Below, piece after piece: positions 50,464 through 59,430 of a stretch of DNA of 64,000 bases. The notes beneath the pieces were generated by a model. That model saw only the letters and a program-made list of their open reading frames with translations. It was not told the DNA's origin and made no database searches. The stretch spans positions 186,001-250,000 of the forward strand of contig OY969928.1 in the NCBI GenBank assembly GCA_963704675.1. The letters run 5' to 3'. Position 1 is the stretch's first letter, and each line of letters opens with the position of its first letter. A program made the translations under genes and the position numbers. The stretch comes from DASUVM01 sp963704675 (GTDB taxonomy: Bacteria; Patescibacteriota; Saccharimonadia; Saccharimonadales; Saccharimonadaceae).

Positions 50464-50606
50464 TATAGCCCTAAGTCCCGAATCCCTCTCCAGACCACTC
50501 TCTTTTATTAAAGCTCTCCCAGAGCTTTAATAAAGCGTTGGGCTGAAATCGGTTAGTTAAACCGATTTCACACGATCTGGAGAGGGATTCGGGACTTAGG
50601 GCTATA
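50464..50606. repeat. 143-bp three-way-junction palindrome
   Basis: Perfect 31-bp arms (50464-50494, 50576-50606; starting TATAGCCCTAAGTCCCGAAT) enclose two perfect hairpins: TTTATTAAAGCTCT / AGAGCTTTAATAAA (50504-50517, 50521-50534) and TGAAATCGGTT / AACCGATTTCA (50544-50554, 50560-50570). It lies between divergent ndh and the 50678 gene. Both outer ends read GGGCTATA outward, so each can supply a -10-like box. Confidence 0.93.
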
Positions 50607-50677
50607 ATGATTGTTATTTTGTACTTTTTATGCTAATACTATACAGTTAGCAAATTGCTATACGAGAACGGAGCGCT

Positions 50678-51106
50678 ATGACCAGCCTCAAGATCGGCGT
50701 CGTCGGCTACTGCCCACCAACCGTCTTCGACGAAGACAAGGCCTTGCAACTGTTGAGTGAGGCGCTTGACGAGATTGTCGCCGATCATCCCGACGTCACT
50801 CACTTCATCATTGTCTCTGGGCTAACCAATGTCGGTGTTCCCGCGCTGGCCTACTATGCGGCAATGGATAGGATGTGGGGAACCGTCGGTATCGCTGGCG
50901 CTCAAGCTGAAAGCTATGAGTGTTTTCCAGTCGACGAGCGCGTGATTGTCAGCGAAGAGCAGGGCAACGAGAGTGAGACCTTCGCCAATGCTTGCTCTGT
51001 TGGCGTACGCATTGGCAGCGGCGAACAGTCACATGACGAAATGGCCAGACTCAAGGCGCGGGGCTGCAAGGTTTACGAGCGTGAGCTCGCAGCCATTAGC
51101 CCCTAG
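50678..51106 (+). CDS. unknown Rossmann-like (SLOG-type?) protein, single-gene unit
   Basis: 142 aa, cytosolic. KIGVVGYCPPTVFDEDKA (beta-loop), HFIIVSGLTNVGVPALAYYAA (about 45-65, Gly loop), GTVGIAGAQAE and GVRIGSGEQSHDEMARLKA (in parts) suggest an alternating alpha/beta nucleotide-binding fold like the SLOG/LOG group; no diagnostic motif proves it. More GC-rich than ndh and cyo. ATG after ACGGAG, own hairpin at 51123-51169. An inserted single gene between the two halves of the respiratory chain. Confidence 0.6.
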   Translation: MTSLKIGVVGYCPPTVFDEDKALQLLSEALDEIVADHPDVTHFIIVSGLTNVGVPALAYYAAMDRMWGTVGIAGAQAESYECFPVDERVIVSEEQGNESETFANACSVGVRIGSGEQSHDEMARLKARGCKVYERELAAISP

Positions 51107-51122
51107 CACGTCCGTTTGAACG

Positions 51123-51169
51123 CCCGCTGCGATGACCAATATCAATGCATGTCATCGCAGTGGGTTTTT
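51123..51169 (+). terminator. terminator of the 50678 gene
   Basis: CCCGCTGCGATGAC (51123-51136) with GTCATCGCAGTGGG (51151-51164), T run follows. Confidence 0.85.
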
Positions 51170-51247
51170 CGCTTTCTTGAAAAAAAGCATAACAGACCTT
51201 CACAACTCCTGCTTCAACTTGATATAGTAACCATTAGATGAGGGTCA

Positions 51248-52168
51248 ATGCATAAAACAAAACTATTTATTGTTGGGTTAATGGTGCTAACAGTCGCAAC
51301 ACTGATTGCACTATTCTTTTATGCTCAGACAGGAGTGGTGATGAACCCTGCCGGCAGTATTGCTGCGAGTCAACGCGATTTAATTATTTTAGCGGTGGCT
51401 CTGATGGCAATTATTGTTATCCCCATCTTTATTCTATTGTTTTTCTTTGCCTGGAAATACCGGGCTCAAAATAAAAATGCTGATTATCGCCCTGATTGGG
51501 ATCACAGCAATGCACTTGAAGCGGCGTGGTGGGGAATCCCTACGATTATTATTGGTGTTTTGGCAGTTGTTACCTGGCAGAGTTCTCATGCACTAGACCC
51601 ATACCGGCCAATTGAATCAGAGAAAAAGCCGATCAAAGTACAAGTCGTTTCACTGCAGTGGAAGTGGTTGTTTATTTATCCTGAACAAAAAATCGCCAGT
51701 GTTAATTATTTGCGCCTACCAGAGGATACGCCCATTAATTTTGAGCTAACCTCTGACGCACCAATGAACTCATTTTGGATTCCGGCACTCGGTAGTCAGG
51801 TATACACCATGTCTGGCATGAGCACCAAACTACATCTTATTGCCGATAAGACTGGCATTTACCATGGCTCATCGGCCAATATTAGCGGCGAAGGTTTTGC
51901 TGGCATGACCTTTAACGTTGAAGCAACCTCAAAAAAATCATTTGATATCTGGGCCCGTTCAGTGCGAAGCTCGGCGCATACACTCGATTCACTTGACTAT
52001 ACGGAGCTTACCAAGCCAAGCCGCAACCATCCTGAAACAACATACGCGCTTGCCAACGCAGGGCTTTTCGATTCAATTGTGCATAAATATATGCACCCAC
52101 CGGCAACAACGTCACCGGGCGCTGAAACAAAGGCGCAGAGCCAACACGAACACGGAGGAAGAGAATAA
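51248..52168 (+). CDS. cyoA: cytochrome bo3 ubiquinol oxidase subunit II
   Basis: 306 aa. Signal/anchor helix (LFIVGLMVLTVATLIALFFYA), second TM helix (LIILAVALMAIIVIPIFILLFFFAWKY, in parts), then a cupredoxin domain: VQVVSLQWKWLFIYPEQ, DAPMNSFWIPALGSQVYTM (in parts). The CuA Cys pair of cytochrome c oxidases is missing: the loop reads GSSANISGEGFAGM, as in quinol oxidases. SD GAGGG. First gene of cyoABCDE. Start overlaps cyoB by one base at its stop. Confidence 0.95.
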   Translation: MHKTKLFIVGLMVLTVATLIALFFYAQTGVVMNPAGSIAASQRDLIILAVALMAIIVIPIFILLFFFAWKYRAQNKNADYRPDWDHSNALEAAWWGIPTIIIGVLAVVTWQSSHALDPYRPIESEKKPIKVQVVSLQWKWLFIYPEQKIASVNYLRLPEDTPINFELTSDAPMNSFWIPALGSQVYTMSGMSTKLHLIADKTGIYHGSSANISGEGFAGMTFNVEATSKKSFDIWARSVRSSAHTLDSLDYTELTKPSRNHPETTYALANAGLFDSIVHKYMHPPATTSPGAETKAQSQHEHGGRE

Positions 52169-54159
52169 TGTTTGGGCGCTTCACCCTTGATGCATTACCG
52201 CATGACGCTGTGACGATCATTGGTGTTGCAGGCGCTACCGTTGTAGGCTTGGCAATTATTGCTGTTTTGTTTTTCACAAAAGGCTGGCGTTGGTTTGTTG
52301 CTACTGGCATTTATCTCTGGAAAAACTGGCTGACCTCGCTTGATCCGAAAAAGATCGGCATTATGTATGCTATTGTTGCGGTGCTCATGCTCCTGAGGGG
52401 CGTGGCTGATGCAGGCATGATTCGTGTGCAACAGGCAGTTGCAACTGGCGAGGCACAGGGTTTTCTGAACTCTGATACATTCCAGCAAATTTTCTCGGCA
52501 CACGGCACAATTATGATCTTCTTTGTCGCAATGGGTGCCATTTTTGCCATGATTAATCTGATTGTGCCGCTGCAAATCGGTGCCCGCGATGTTGCCTTTC
52601 CGTTTATGAATGCCGTGAGTTTTTGGTTGTTTGCAGTTGGCGCGTTTATTGTCAACATTTCGCTGGTTATTGGTGAATTTCAAGGTGCTGGTTGGTTGGC
52701 ATATCCGCCACTCTCAGGCCTTGAATATAGCCCTGGGGTAGGTGTTGATTATTGGATATGGGCACTGCAGATTGCCGGGGTAGGCAGTTTACTAGCGGGC
52801 ATTAACTTTATGGTCACCATTTTCAAGATGCGCGCACCCGGCATAACAATGATGAAAATGCCGATGTTTGTTTGGAGCGTGCTTGGCGCTTTAGTGCTCA
52901 TCGTGTTTGCGTTTCCAATTCTTACCGCAACGCTTAGCATGCTCTCAATTGATCGTTTAATGGGCGCTCACTTCTTCACCTCGAGTTTTGGCGGCAATCC
53001 AATGATGTATGTAAATCTCATTTGGGCCTGGGGACATCCCGAAGTCTACATTTTGATCTTGCCGGCCTTCGGCGTTTTTTCAGAAGTAGTCGCAACCTTT
53101 TCGGGCAAGCGTTTATTTGGCTATGTCTCGATGGTTTGGGCAATTGCTGCTATTACATTTTTATCATTCATCGTTTGGCTGCATCACTTCTTTACAATGG
53201 GCGCCGGCGCAAATGTGAACGCGTTCTTTGGCATTATGACAATGATAATCGCAATTCCAACTGGCGTTAAAGTGTTTAATTGGCTCTTTACCATGTATAG
53301 AGGCCGGATTCGCTTTACCTCGCCAATGATCTGGTTTATGGGTTTTATTGTTACGTTTACTATTGGCGGCACCGCCGGTGTTTTGCTGGCCGTACCGGCA
53401 ATTGATTTTCAGGTGCATAACAGCCTCTTTTTAGTGGCCCACTTTCACAACATGATTATAGGCGGGGTGTTATTCGGCTTTTTTGCTGCAATAAGCTATT
53501 GGTTCCCGAAATTTGCCGGTTTTAAACTGAATGAAACACTTGGAAAATACGCGGCCCTGACCTGGATAGTCGGTTTTATGGTAGCGTTTATTCCACTCTA
53601 TATTCTCGGCTTTATGGGGGCCACGCGTCGTTTAGACCACTATGATCCCTCACTCGGCTGGCAATGGCTGTTTATTGTGGCCGGTATTGGCGTCGCAATT
53701 ATAGGCCTGGGCATTGCACTGCAGTTGCTGCAAGTTTTAGTGAGCATTCGTCAACGTAAAGCTAACCAAGACAGCACTGGTGATCTTTGGGATGGCCGCA
53801 CGCTTGAATGGGCAACAACTTCACCCCCGCCAGTATATAACTTTGCCGTCGTGCCCACCGCCGCTACACGGGATGCGTTCTGGGAAATGAAACAGCAGCA
53901 GAATAACACTAAGACTCCCGTTTACGAAGCCATCGCCGTGCCTAAAAATACCAGCGTTCCGCTCATTATCGCTGTTTGCAGTTTTCTAATCGGCTTCGCA
54001 CTCGTCTGGCACATATGGTGGTTGGCGATTATAGGTACGATTGCATTGATCCTTACGCTCACCATTCGTGCCTTTAATGAAGACACCGAGGAGATAATCT
54101 CGAAAGAAACCATTGCTCAAACTGAAGCACTCCGCCAATCAAAGGGATATAACGCATGA
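52168..54159 (+). CDS. cyoB: cytochrome bo3 ubiquinol oxidase subunit I
   Basis: 663 aa, about 15 TM helices. It carries the haem and CuB centre: HGTIMIFF (low-spin haem His), WAWGHPEVYILILPAFG with H290-Y294 (the cross-linked pair) and its Glu for proton uptake, WLHHFFTMG (CuB His pair), and VAHFHNMIIGG (haem ligands). GARDVAFPFMNAVSF has the D-channel Asp and Asn. It reduces O2 and pumps protons. Start overlaps cyoA, end overlaps cyoC. Confidence 0.97.
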   Translation: MFGRFTLDALPHDAVTIIGVAGATVVGLAIIAVLFFTKGWRWFVATGIYLWKNWLTSLDPKKIGIMYAIVAVLMLLRGVADAGMIRVQQAVATGEAQGFLNSDTFQQIFSAHGTIMIFFVAMGAIFAMINLIVPLQIGARDVAFPFMNAVSFWLFAVGAFIVNISLVIGEFQGAGWLAYPPLSGLEYSPGVGVDYWIWALQIAGVGSLLAGINFMVTIFKMRAPGITMMKMPMFVWSVLGALVLIVFAFPILTATLSMLSIDRLMGAHFFTSSFGGNPMMYVNLIWAWGHPEVYILILPAFGVFSEVVATFSGKRLFGYVSMVWAIAAITFLSFIVWLHHFFTMGAGANVNAFFGIMTMIIAIPTGVKVFNWLFTMYRGRIRFTSPMIWFMGFIVTFTIGGTAGVLLAVPAIDFQVHNSLFLVAHFHNMIIGGVLFGFFAAISYWFPKFAGFKLNETLGKYAALTWIVGFMVAFIPLYILGFMGATRRLDHYDPSLGWQWLFIVAGIGVAIIGLGIALQLLQVLVSIRQRKANQDSTGDLWDGRTLEWATTSPPPVYNFAVVPTAATRDAFWEMKQQQNNTKTPVYEAIAVPKNTSVPLIIAVCSFLIGFALVWHIWWLAIIGTIALILTLTIRAFNEDTEEIISKETIAQTEALRQSKGYNA

Positions 54160-54746
54160 CACAAGCCAGCCCAACAACCGTAACTTATGCCGAAACCGGC
54201 AAAACTGCCGTTGGCTTTTGGCTTTATTTAATGACTGATTGCGTGCTTTTCGCAACACTCTTTGCGACGTATTCCGTGCTGCGCAATAACACCTTCGGCG
54301 GGCCGGCTGGCGCAGATATCTTTGATATGCCATTTGTGCTCATTGAGACACTCCTTTTGTTAACCAGTAGTGTCACCTGTGGTATTGCCTTGATTCTTGC
54401 AAAGCGAGGGCAGGGGAAACCCGCAATCTTATGTTTTGCACTTACATTTTTACTTGGTGCAGGCTTTGTTGGTATGGAACTTTCAGAATTCTCGGCGCTT
54501 TTAAATGAGGGCAATAGCTGGCAAAAAAGCGGTTTTCTCTCAGCGTTCTTTACGCTGGTTGGCACCCACGGCCTGCATGTTATGGCGGGTCTTTTGTGGC
54601 TCATCGCGCTCGCTGTTTACGCCAGCAAGCGCGGCTGGACCAAAACAATGCTGAAACGCGCCACGCTCTTTACCATGTTCTGGCATTTTCTTGATGTTGT
54701 TTGGATATTTATTTTCACCTTTGTATATTTGATGGGAGTCGCATGA
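54156..54746 (+). CDS. cyoC: cytochrome bo3 ubiquinol oxidase subunit III
   Basis: 196 aa, five TM helices. GFWLYLMTDCVLFATLFATY (helix 1), GTHGLHVMAGLLWLIAL, and FWHFLDVVWIFIFTFVYLMG are family signatures. It stabilises subunit I. It starts inside the cyoB end (ATGA overlap). Confidence 0.95.
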   Translation: MTQASPTTVTYAETGKTAVGFWLYLMTDCVLFATLFATYSVLRNNTFGGPAGADIFDMPFVLIETLLLLTSSVTCGIALILAKRGQGKPAILCFALTFLLGAGFVGMELSEFSALLNEGNSWQKSGFLSAFFTLVGTHGLHVMAGLLWLIALAVYASKRGWTKTMLKRATLFTMFWHFLDVVWIFIFTFVYLMGVA

Positions 54747-55117
54747 TGAACGAACAAGAAGTTATTCATCGGTCTACGGCACGTGATATCAATTATTACA
54801 TTATCGGCTTCACACTTTCACTTATTCTGATTGCCATACCATACATTTTAGTAACACAAAAAATAGTGAGCGGCGGGGCACTTGTTGCCGTTATTATCGG
54901 CTGCGCGGTGTTGCAACTTTTTGTTCAACTCACTTGCTTTTTGAAGCTCGGCCGCTCAAAGAACGGCCAATGGAATATTCTCGTCTTTTTGTTCATGGTT
55001 ATGGTCGTTTTAATTGTTGTTGTTGGATCGTTATGGATTATGGATAACCTCAATTACAATATGATGCCGAGCGAAATGAATGATTACATGATCGAGCAGA
55101 GTAAAAAAGGCTTCTAA
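54743..55117 (+). CDS. cyoD: cytochrome bo3 ubiquinol oxidase subunit IV
   Basis: 124 aa, three TM helices (about 22-42, 48-68, 80-102). GFTLSLILIAIPYILV and FVQLTCFLKLGRS fit CyoD. ATG-ATG at 54743/54746 overlap the cyoC TGA; either may be the start. C-terminal LNYNMMPSEM. Confidence 0.92.
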   Translation: MMNEQEVIHRSTARDINYYIIGFTLSLILIAIPYILVTQKIVSGGALVAVIIGCAVLQLFVQLTCFLKLGRSKNGQWNILVFLFMVMVVLIVVVGSLWIMDNLNYNMMPSEMNDYMIEQSKKGF

Positions 55118-55120
55118 AAA

Positions 55121-55981
55121 GTGTTCAAAGAATATTATCGTCTGATAAAGCCCGGCATTGTTTATGGCAATGATATTGCGGCTATTGGCGGTTTCTTTCT
55201 AGCATTCACTACATTTGGAGCTGTGGGTTTTGTTACTTTTTTAGGCATGCTTGTAGGGCTATCGTTGGTTATTGCTTCAGGATGTGTTTTTAATAATTAT
55301 ATCGACCGCGATATTGATAAGAAAATGGCTCGTACCAAGAAAAGGCCCTTGATTGTTGGTACTATTTCGGCACAAAATGCCCTATGGTTTGCGAGTTTAC
55401 TTGGCAGTAGCGGGCTAGCCATTCTTTATCTGTTTACGAACTCACTAGCTATGTGGCTGGCACTGACACTTCACATATCATACGTTGTTTTTTACGGTTA
55501 TGCCAAACGGCGCTCGACACTTGGCGCGGTGGTTGGCAGTATTCCAGGTGCTTTGCCACCAGTTATTGGCTACGTTGCCATAACCGGCAGCCTTGATTTT
55601 GCAACGTTGACCCTTTTTGCTGCTTTAGTTTGCTGGCAAATGCCTCATTTTTATTCGATTGCGATTTACCGAGCGAAAGAATATAGCGCAGCTGGTATTC
55701 CTGTATTACCGCTAAAAAAAGGCGTACATATCACAAAGATTTACATTCTGTTATACATTACTGCTTTTGGCATAGCCGCATCGCTGCTTACACTACTCGG
55801 CTATACAGGTTTCATTTATATGACATTTATTATCGCTTTAACTTTTGCCTGGCTTTACAAAGGATTCAAAGGCTTTGATAGCGCAAACGATGCAAAATGG
55901 GCACGAGGCATGTTCGGCTTCTCACTCATAGTAATGCTGAGTTTTTCTGGCGCAATTGCACTTGGCCCGCTTTTACCATAA
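55121..55981 (+). CDS. cyoE: haem O synthase (protohaem IX farnesyltransferase)
   Basis: 286 aa, UbiA-type prenyltransferase with about nine TM helices. The Asp-rich motif NNYIDRDIDKKMARTKKRPL (about 65-84) binds the prenyl diphosphate; YAKRRSTLGAVVGSIPGALPP (in parts) and MPHFYSIAIYR follow. It converts haem B to haem O for CyoB. GTG start 3 nt after the cyoD stop, without a strong SD. No haem synthesis genes lie in the window, so haem may be imported from the host. Confidence 0.95.
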   Translation: MFKEYYRLIKPGIVYGNDIAAIGGFFLAFTTFGAVGFVTFLGMLVGLSLVIASGCVFNNYIDRDIDKKMARTKKRPLIVGTISAQNALWFASLLGSSGLAILYLFTNSLAMWLALTLHISYVVFYGYAKRRSTLGAVVGSIPGALPPVIGYVAITGSLDFATLTLFAALVCWQMPHFYSIAIYRAKEYSAAGIPVLPLKKGVHITKIYILLYITAFGIAASLLTLLGYTGFIYMTFIIALTFAWLYKGFKGFDSANDAKWARGMFGFSLIVMLSFSGAIALGPLLP

Positions 55982-55993
55982 AAGCCCGAATAA

Positions 55994-56002
55994 TGATACA
56001 AT
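55994..56002 (+). promoter_or_regulatory. extended -10 box of the leaderless 56009 gene
   Basis: TGATACAAT, 6 nt before the ATG at 56009; it overlaps the space right after cyoE. Confidence 0.6.
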
Positions 56003-56008
56003 GTGCTT

Positions 56009-56263
56009 ATGCTTTTAATTTCTCATATCATCATCGCACTTCTCAGCTTAGGGCTTGGTACCTATAGCTATTTTAAGCTTTCTAAAAACGCACTCTATGC
56101 AACGTATGTCTTTGGCGCGGGAACTCTTGCAAGCGGCGTATGGTTACTCGTAAGTCAACCTTCTCATCTAGTGTCGGCCTGCATTACCGGCTTAGTTTAC
56201 TTTGCCTTACTTGGTGCCATGGTTCTAGCCGCCCAACACCGATTGGCTACAACAAGTAGGTGA
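56009..56263 (+). CDS. small membrane protein downstream of cyoE
   Basis: 84 aa, three hydrophobic segments (about 1-20, 29-46, 53-74); MLLISHIIIALLSLGLGTYSYF and TGLVYFALLGAMVLAAQ (in parts). Not a named cyo subunit. The ATG at 56009 is preferred to the GTG at 56003, which lies inside the -10-to-start gap. Could be linked to the oxidase, but its own promoter argues for independent control. Confidence 0.6.
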   Translation: MLLISHIIIALLSLGLGTYSYFKLSKNALYATYVFGAGTLASGVWLLVSQPSHLVSACITGLVYFALLGAMVLAAQHRLATTSR

Positions 56264-56310
56264 TAGGATATTATGAGCGAGGGATACGAATTACTTAGCT
56301 AATACTATAC

Positions 56311-56925
56311 TCAATAGCTTAGTTCTTTTTCAGAGCAATCATAAACCAATCGGTTTTTGCCTATTTTCCGATGAGCTTCATAGACAACCGAGAATCCAAT
56401 ACCAGCAAGTTGTTTAATCTGGGCAATATTGTAATAATAGGACATTCGCTCGCCGTGTCTGTCTTTTTGCAATTCCTCAGCGTAAATAGCACGTTCTTTA
56501 AGCGATATATAAAATACTCCGCCCTTTCGTAACGCATTGAGAACTCTTTCAAATACCAACCCTAAATCAGTTCGATTCACATGCAGTAACGATGCAAAAG
56601 CATAAACTACATCAAGATTATCGGGATAATCATAGCTTAGCGCATCAGCACGAACAAAAGACGTCTGCGGCAGTTTGTGACGAGCAAGCTTCAGGAATCC
56701 TTCCGACGGATCAAAGCCCTCATACCACGCTGTTCGCTTGATGATTCCTACCGCATCACGACCATCACCGCAGCCTATCTCTACTGCTCGAGCATCTCCG
56801 GCTGCATTCGCAAGCTTCAAAGCCAACTCGATATCATCATTTCTTGGCCCGATACCTTTAAAGTCCTCGGCCAGTGCTTTGGCAGATGTATCGTAGGTTA
56901 GTATAGTTTTAGCGTGCCAATTCAT
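56311..56925 (-). CDS. class I SAM-dependent methyltransferase
   Basis: 204 aa from MNWHAKTILTYD at 56925, right after a -10 box. VEIGCGDGRDAVGIIK (about 46-61) is the SAM glycine loop; YEGFDPSEGFLKLA binds ribose; VRADALSYDYPDNLDVVYAF and LRKGGVFYISLKE (motifs II/III) follow. UbiE/Methyltransf_11-like; substrate unknown. Confidence 0.9.
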   Translation of the reverse strand: MNWHAKTILTYDTSAKALAEDFKGIGPRNDDIELALKLANAAGDARAVEIGCGDGRDAVGIIKRTAWYEGFDPSEGFLKLARHKLPQTSFVRADALSYDYPDNLDVVYAFASLLHVNRTDLGLVFERVLNALRKGGVFYISLKERAIYAEELQKDRHGERMSYYYNIAQIKQLAGIGFSVVYEAHRKIGKNRLVYDCSEKELSY

Positions 56926-56932
56926 GATCATC

Positions 56933-56938
56933 AGTATA
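56933..56938 (-). promoter_or_regulatory. -10 box of the leaderless methyltransferase gene
   Basis: TATACT on the minus strand, 7 nt before the ATG at 56925. Confidence 0.6.
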
Positions 56939-57107
56939 CAAACATCAGCCAAATATGACTAGAAAGGAACCTAACCAGTGCGACGACATAAGGTGCAATC
57001 AGAATCAAAAAGCCTGATATTCGAGAATCTCCTTATCTGGTATCATGTAAGCTAATTAAGTAACTCTCCTTGAGCTGCTGGCTTTGTTACCTTGACGAAA
57101 ACAGTAT

Positions 57108-57674
57108 ATGATAAAAAAGGTTGAAGCAGTTATTTGCCAGGGTAGTTTGAGGTCAAAGAGAGCAGACATGCATCTTCAGATTGAGCGAGCTGACGGCGTT
57201 GTTCGTATTCAGGCGATTAACCCTGCAGCAAACGAGGAGGCCTTCGACTGGGTTGAGATACCGGCAGAACTCATCTTGTTGCTTAGCTGGTACAACAATC
57301 GAGAGACGGCTGATGACGCCTGGCTGTGTCAGCTAGGGCAACTGATTGCCCAACAAAACGAACAGCCACCCACCGAAAAGCGGGCCTACAACACATGGGC
57401 CATCGCAGTACAAGCTGTTGCAAGTCTTTTGCGGGCCGGGGCGTTCGCGCATGCAGAACAACTACTCAACCTCCACTACGTCATGGTGCGACACCAGACC
57501 GTTTTCATGAAACGTCAAAATGACGACGTTGTGATCGTTCCTCAAAGACAAGCGGGAAGGGAGTTCGGTCACGTCTATCAGCGCGAGATCTTGGCGGCCA
57601 TCACGAGCGACAAAGACCTGCTCAAGAAGGTACTCGCCGCTGGCGAAGCCTTTATGAACGAGACTGATCGTTAA
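57108..57674 (+). CDS. hypothetical protein, single-gene unit
   Basis: 188 aa, cytosolic, helical in its middle: DAWLCQLGQLIAQQNEQPP, AVASLLRAGAFAHAEQLLNLHYVMV (in parts). MIKKVEAVICQGSLRSKRADMHLQIERADG begins with a beta-like strand. No family recognised. GC content appears higher than in the neighbouring genes. A branched hairpin at 57686-57723 separates it from the convergent polymerase gene. No good SD; ATG at 57108 is the first. Confidence 0.6.
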   Translation: MIKKVEAVICQGSLRSKRADMHLQIERADGVVRIQAINPAANEEAFDWVEIPAELILLLSWYNNRETADDAWLCQLGQLIAQQNEQPPTEKRAYNTWAIAVQAVASLLRAGAFAHAEQLLNLHYVMVRHQTVFMKRQNDDVVIVPQRQAGREFGHVYQREILAAITSDKDLLKKVLAAGEAFMNETDR

Positions 57675-57685
57675 CTTCACAGTCG

Positions 57686-57723
57686 GTGCGACGACTGAGA
57701 GGGCTCCACGGAGCCCATCGCAC
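57686..57723. terminator. branched hairpin between convergent genes
   Basis: GTGCGA (57686-57691) / TCGCAC (57718-57723) around GGGCTC (57701-57706) / GAGCCC (57711-57716). Confidence 0.6.
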
Positions 57724-57734
57724 ATTCCCTTGCA

Positions 57735-59012
57735 TTATACTTCTTCAATTGTTTCATGTAACATACTATCTTCAACATCATCGAGCTTACCAAAGGCAAT
57801 GGCATCTTTAGCGGCGGCTTCAACGCCGAGCATTGTCGCGGGTAAAACGACAAATTCGCCAAAGGTATTATTGATTTTATCCATGGCATCAGCCATTTGT
57901 CGCTCGAGGGCGATGTTTCGTTGACCATCGAAAAATGACAATTGCTCAGGGTGAGCAGGAGCAAAATGGTGAACACCAATACTTAAAAGATTGATTTCTT
58001 TTTTAGGGGCACGCTCAAATAAACGCTGCCCAAGATGAAAAATATCGCTTGTGGCATAAAGTGGTTTTGGCGTCTTCGTCGACTGGCTCCAATGAGTGTA
58101 ATCTACGTAGCGAACGCCAAGATGAATACCATGCGCTACCCACTCTTTTTCACGCAGCCGCCGGCCAGTTTTTTCGCTGAGCTTGGCTAAAATCGAAACG
58201 AGCTTTTCAGGCGTACGCTGCTGACGAGGAATAGCATATTGGTGACCAATAGTGCGGCGGCCACCTCGCTTGTCGTCAATTTCCCAGCCGCGCAGACGCA
58301 ACCACCAATAGTGACCAACGATTCCATGAAAAACCTGCTTTACAAGCGTTTGCCGGCTTGCCGCTAAAAACTCCAGGGGCGTATAAATACCAGCGAGCTT
58401 CAGGCGAGCACTGAAGCGGCGATTAATGCCCGGCAGATCAACCAAACGAAGGTTAGCAAGTGTTGTCTCAAGATTCTCAGCCGCGATAGTATCAAGGCCG
58501 TCTGGCTTGTGAAGGCCAGCGGCAAGTTTGGCGAGAAAGCGATTCGGCGCAATACCAACATTACAATTAACCGCCTCGCCGACGTGCTCGTGCACCGCGG
58601 CTTTTACTTCATAGCCAATTTGCTGCATGGTCTTGCCGCTCATAATAGCCGGCGAGCCAGTCAGATCAACCACAAACTCATCGATTGACTTTGGAGTTAC
58701 ATCGCTCGTAAAACGCTCAAGTACCTCTCGAAAACGGCGGTGAGCTTCGCGATATTTTGGCGGATCAGGCTCAACAATATAAATATCAGGGCAAATTGCC
58801 TTGGCTTCTTTCATTTTGGTGCCGAGGACAATTCCTAGCGCTTTCGCCTCGTAACTCGCCGCTAAAATGATGCCGTTTGGGTGATCGTAAGCTGCTACCG
58901 CCACTGGCCTGCCACGCTGACGCCGGTTAGCTTGCTGCTCAATAGTTGCAAAGCACGAGTTAAGGTCGATGTGCATAATTCGGGGAATAGCGTGGTTGTA
59001 GCCTAGATCCAT
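57735..59012 (-). CDS. dinB: Y-family DNA polymerase (DinB-like)
   Basis: 425 aa, translesion polymerase. IMHIDLNSCFATIEQQ (about 12-27) has the first catalytic Asp and the steric-gate Phe. PKSIDEFVVDLTG carries the S-I-D-E catalytic Asp-Glu. Palm and little-finger regions look complete (NVGIAPNRFLAKLAA, DLPGINRRFSARL, GGRRTIGHQYAIP). No beta-clamp motif is obvious at the C terminus. The start at M59012 gives a short MDLGYNHAIPRI extension; MHIDLN at about 13 is an alternative start. Confidence 0.92.
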   Translation of the reverse strand: MDLGYNHAIPRIMHIDLNSCFATIEQQANRRQRGRPVAVAAYDHPNGIILAASYEAKALGIVLGTKMKEAKAICPDIYIVEPDPPKYREAHRRFREVLERFTSDVTPKSIDEFVVDLTGSPAIMSGKTMQQIGYEVKAAVHEHVGEAVNCNVGIAPNRFLAKLAAGLHKPDGLDTIAAENLETTLANLRLVDLPGINRRFSARLKLAGIYTPLEFLAASRQTLVKQVFHGIVGHYWWLRLRGWEIDDKRGGRRTIGHQYAIPRQQRTPEKLVSILAKLSEKTGRRLREKEWVAHGIHLGVRYVDYTHWSQSTKTPKPLYATSDIFHLGQRLFERAPKKEINLLSIGVHHFAPAHPEQLSFFDGQRNIALERQMADAMDKINNTFGEFVVLPATMLGVEAAAKDAIAFGKLDDVEDSMLHETIEEV

Positions 59013-59124
59013 GCTAGGCCTTTATGCATATGCACGAAAAACCTAGCGACCTGCGCTGGGTTACTGACAACTAAGCAATGCAAGAAGGGATCAGTACTTG
59101 ACGGTAAAGTTTGTTGCAGTTCAT

Positions 59125-59370
59125 CTCTCACAATCGCTATCGCGACTGGGTCCTGCCCCCCAAGGCAAACCTCCCCGCCATGCTCACAAGCTGCGCGTGG
59201 CGGGTACCCCTCCTTCCGGGTCACCCTGTATCGGTGCGATGGCTCAGCCAGTGCTAACACTAACCTTTTCAAGCGTACCGTTAGCGGGTGGCACGGTAGA
59301 AGGGGCACCCGCCGCACGGAGCGATAGTGAGTACGGTGGGGAAGTCGTCTGGAGCGACAGGACCCGGTGC
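59125..59370. repeat. dimeric inverted-repeat element, copy B
   Basis: About 246 bp. The left unit starts CAATCGCTATCGCGACTGGG and runs through CCTCCCCGCCATGCTC to TCACCCTGTA. The right unit begins AGCGGGTGGCACGGTAGAAG and ends GACAGGACCCGGTGC, as in copy A. The spacer between the units differs from copy A. It lies between dinB and the small 59431 gene, in a 418-bp gap that otherwise holds nothing. Confidence 0.88.
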
Positions 59371-59430
59371 CAGGAGGCTGGTTAAGAGAGAAACTTTTCA
59401 AAAGCCAAATTAGCTTCAAACAAGAACCAT

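Noticed and set aside
52195..53418. Minus-strand ORFs antisense to cyoB
   Set aside because: His/Asn-rich composition arises from the reverse complement of membrane-helix codons; cyoB is certain.
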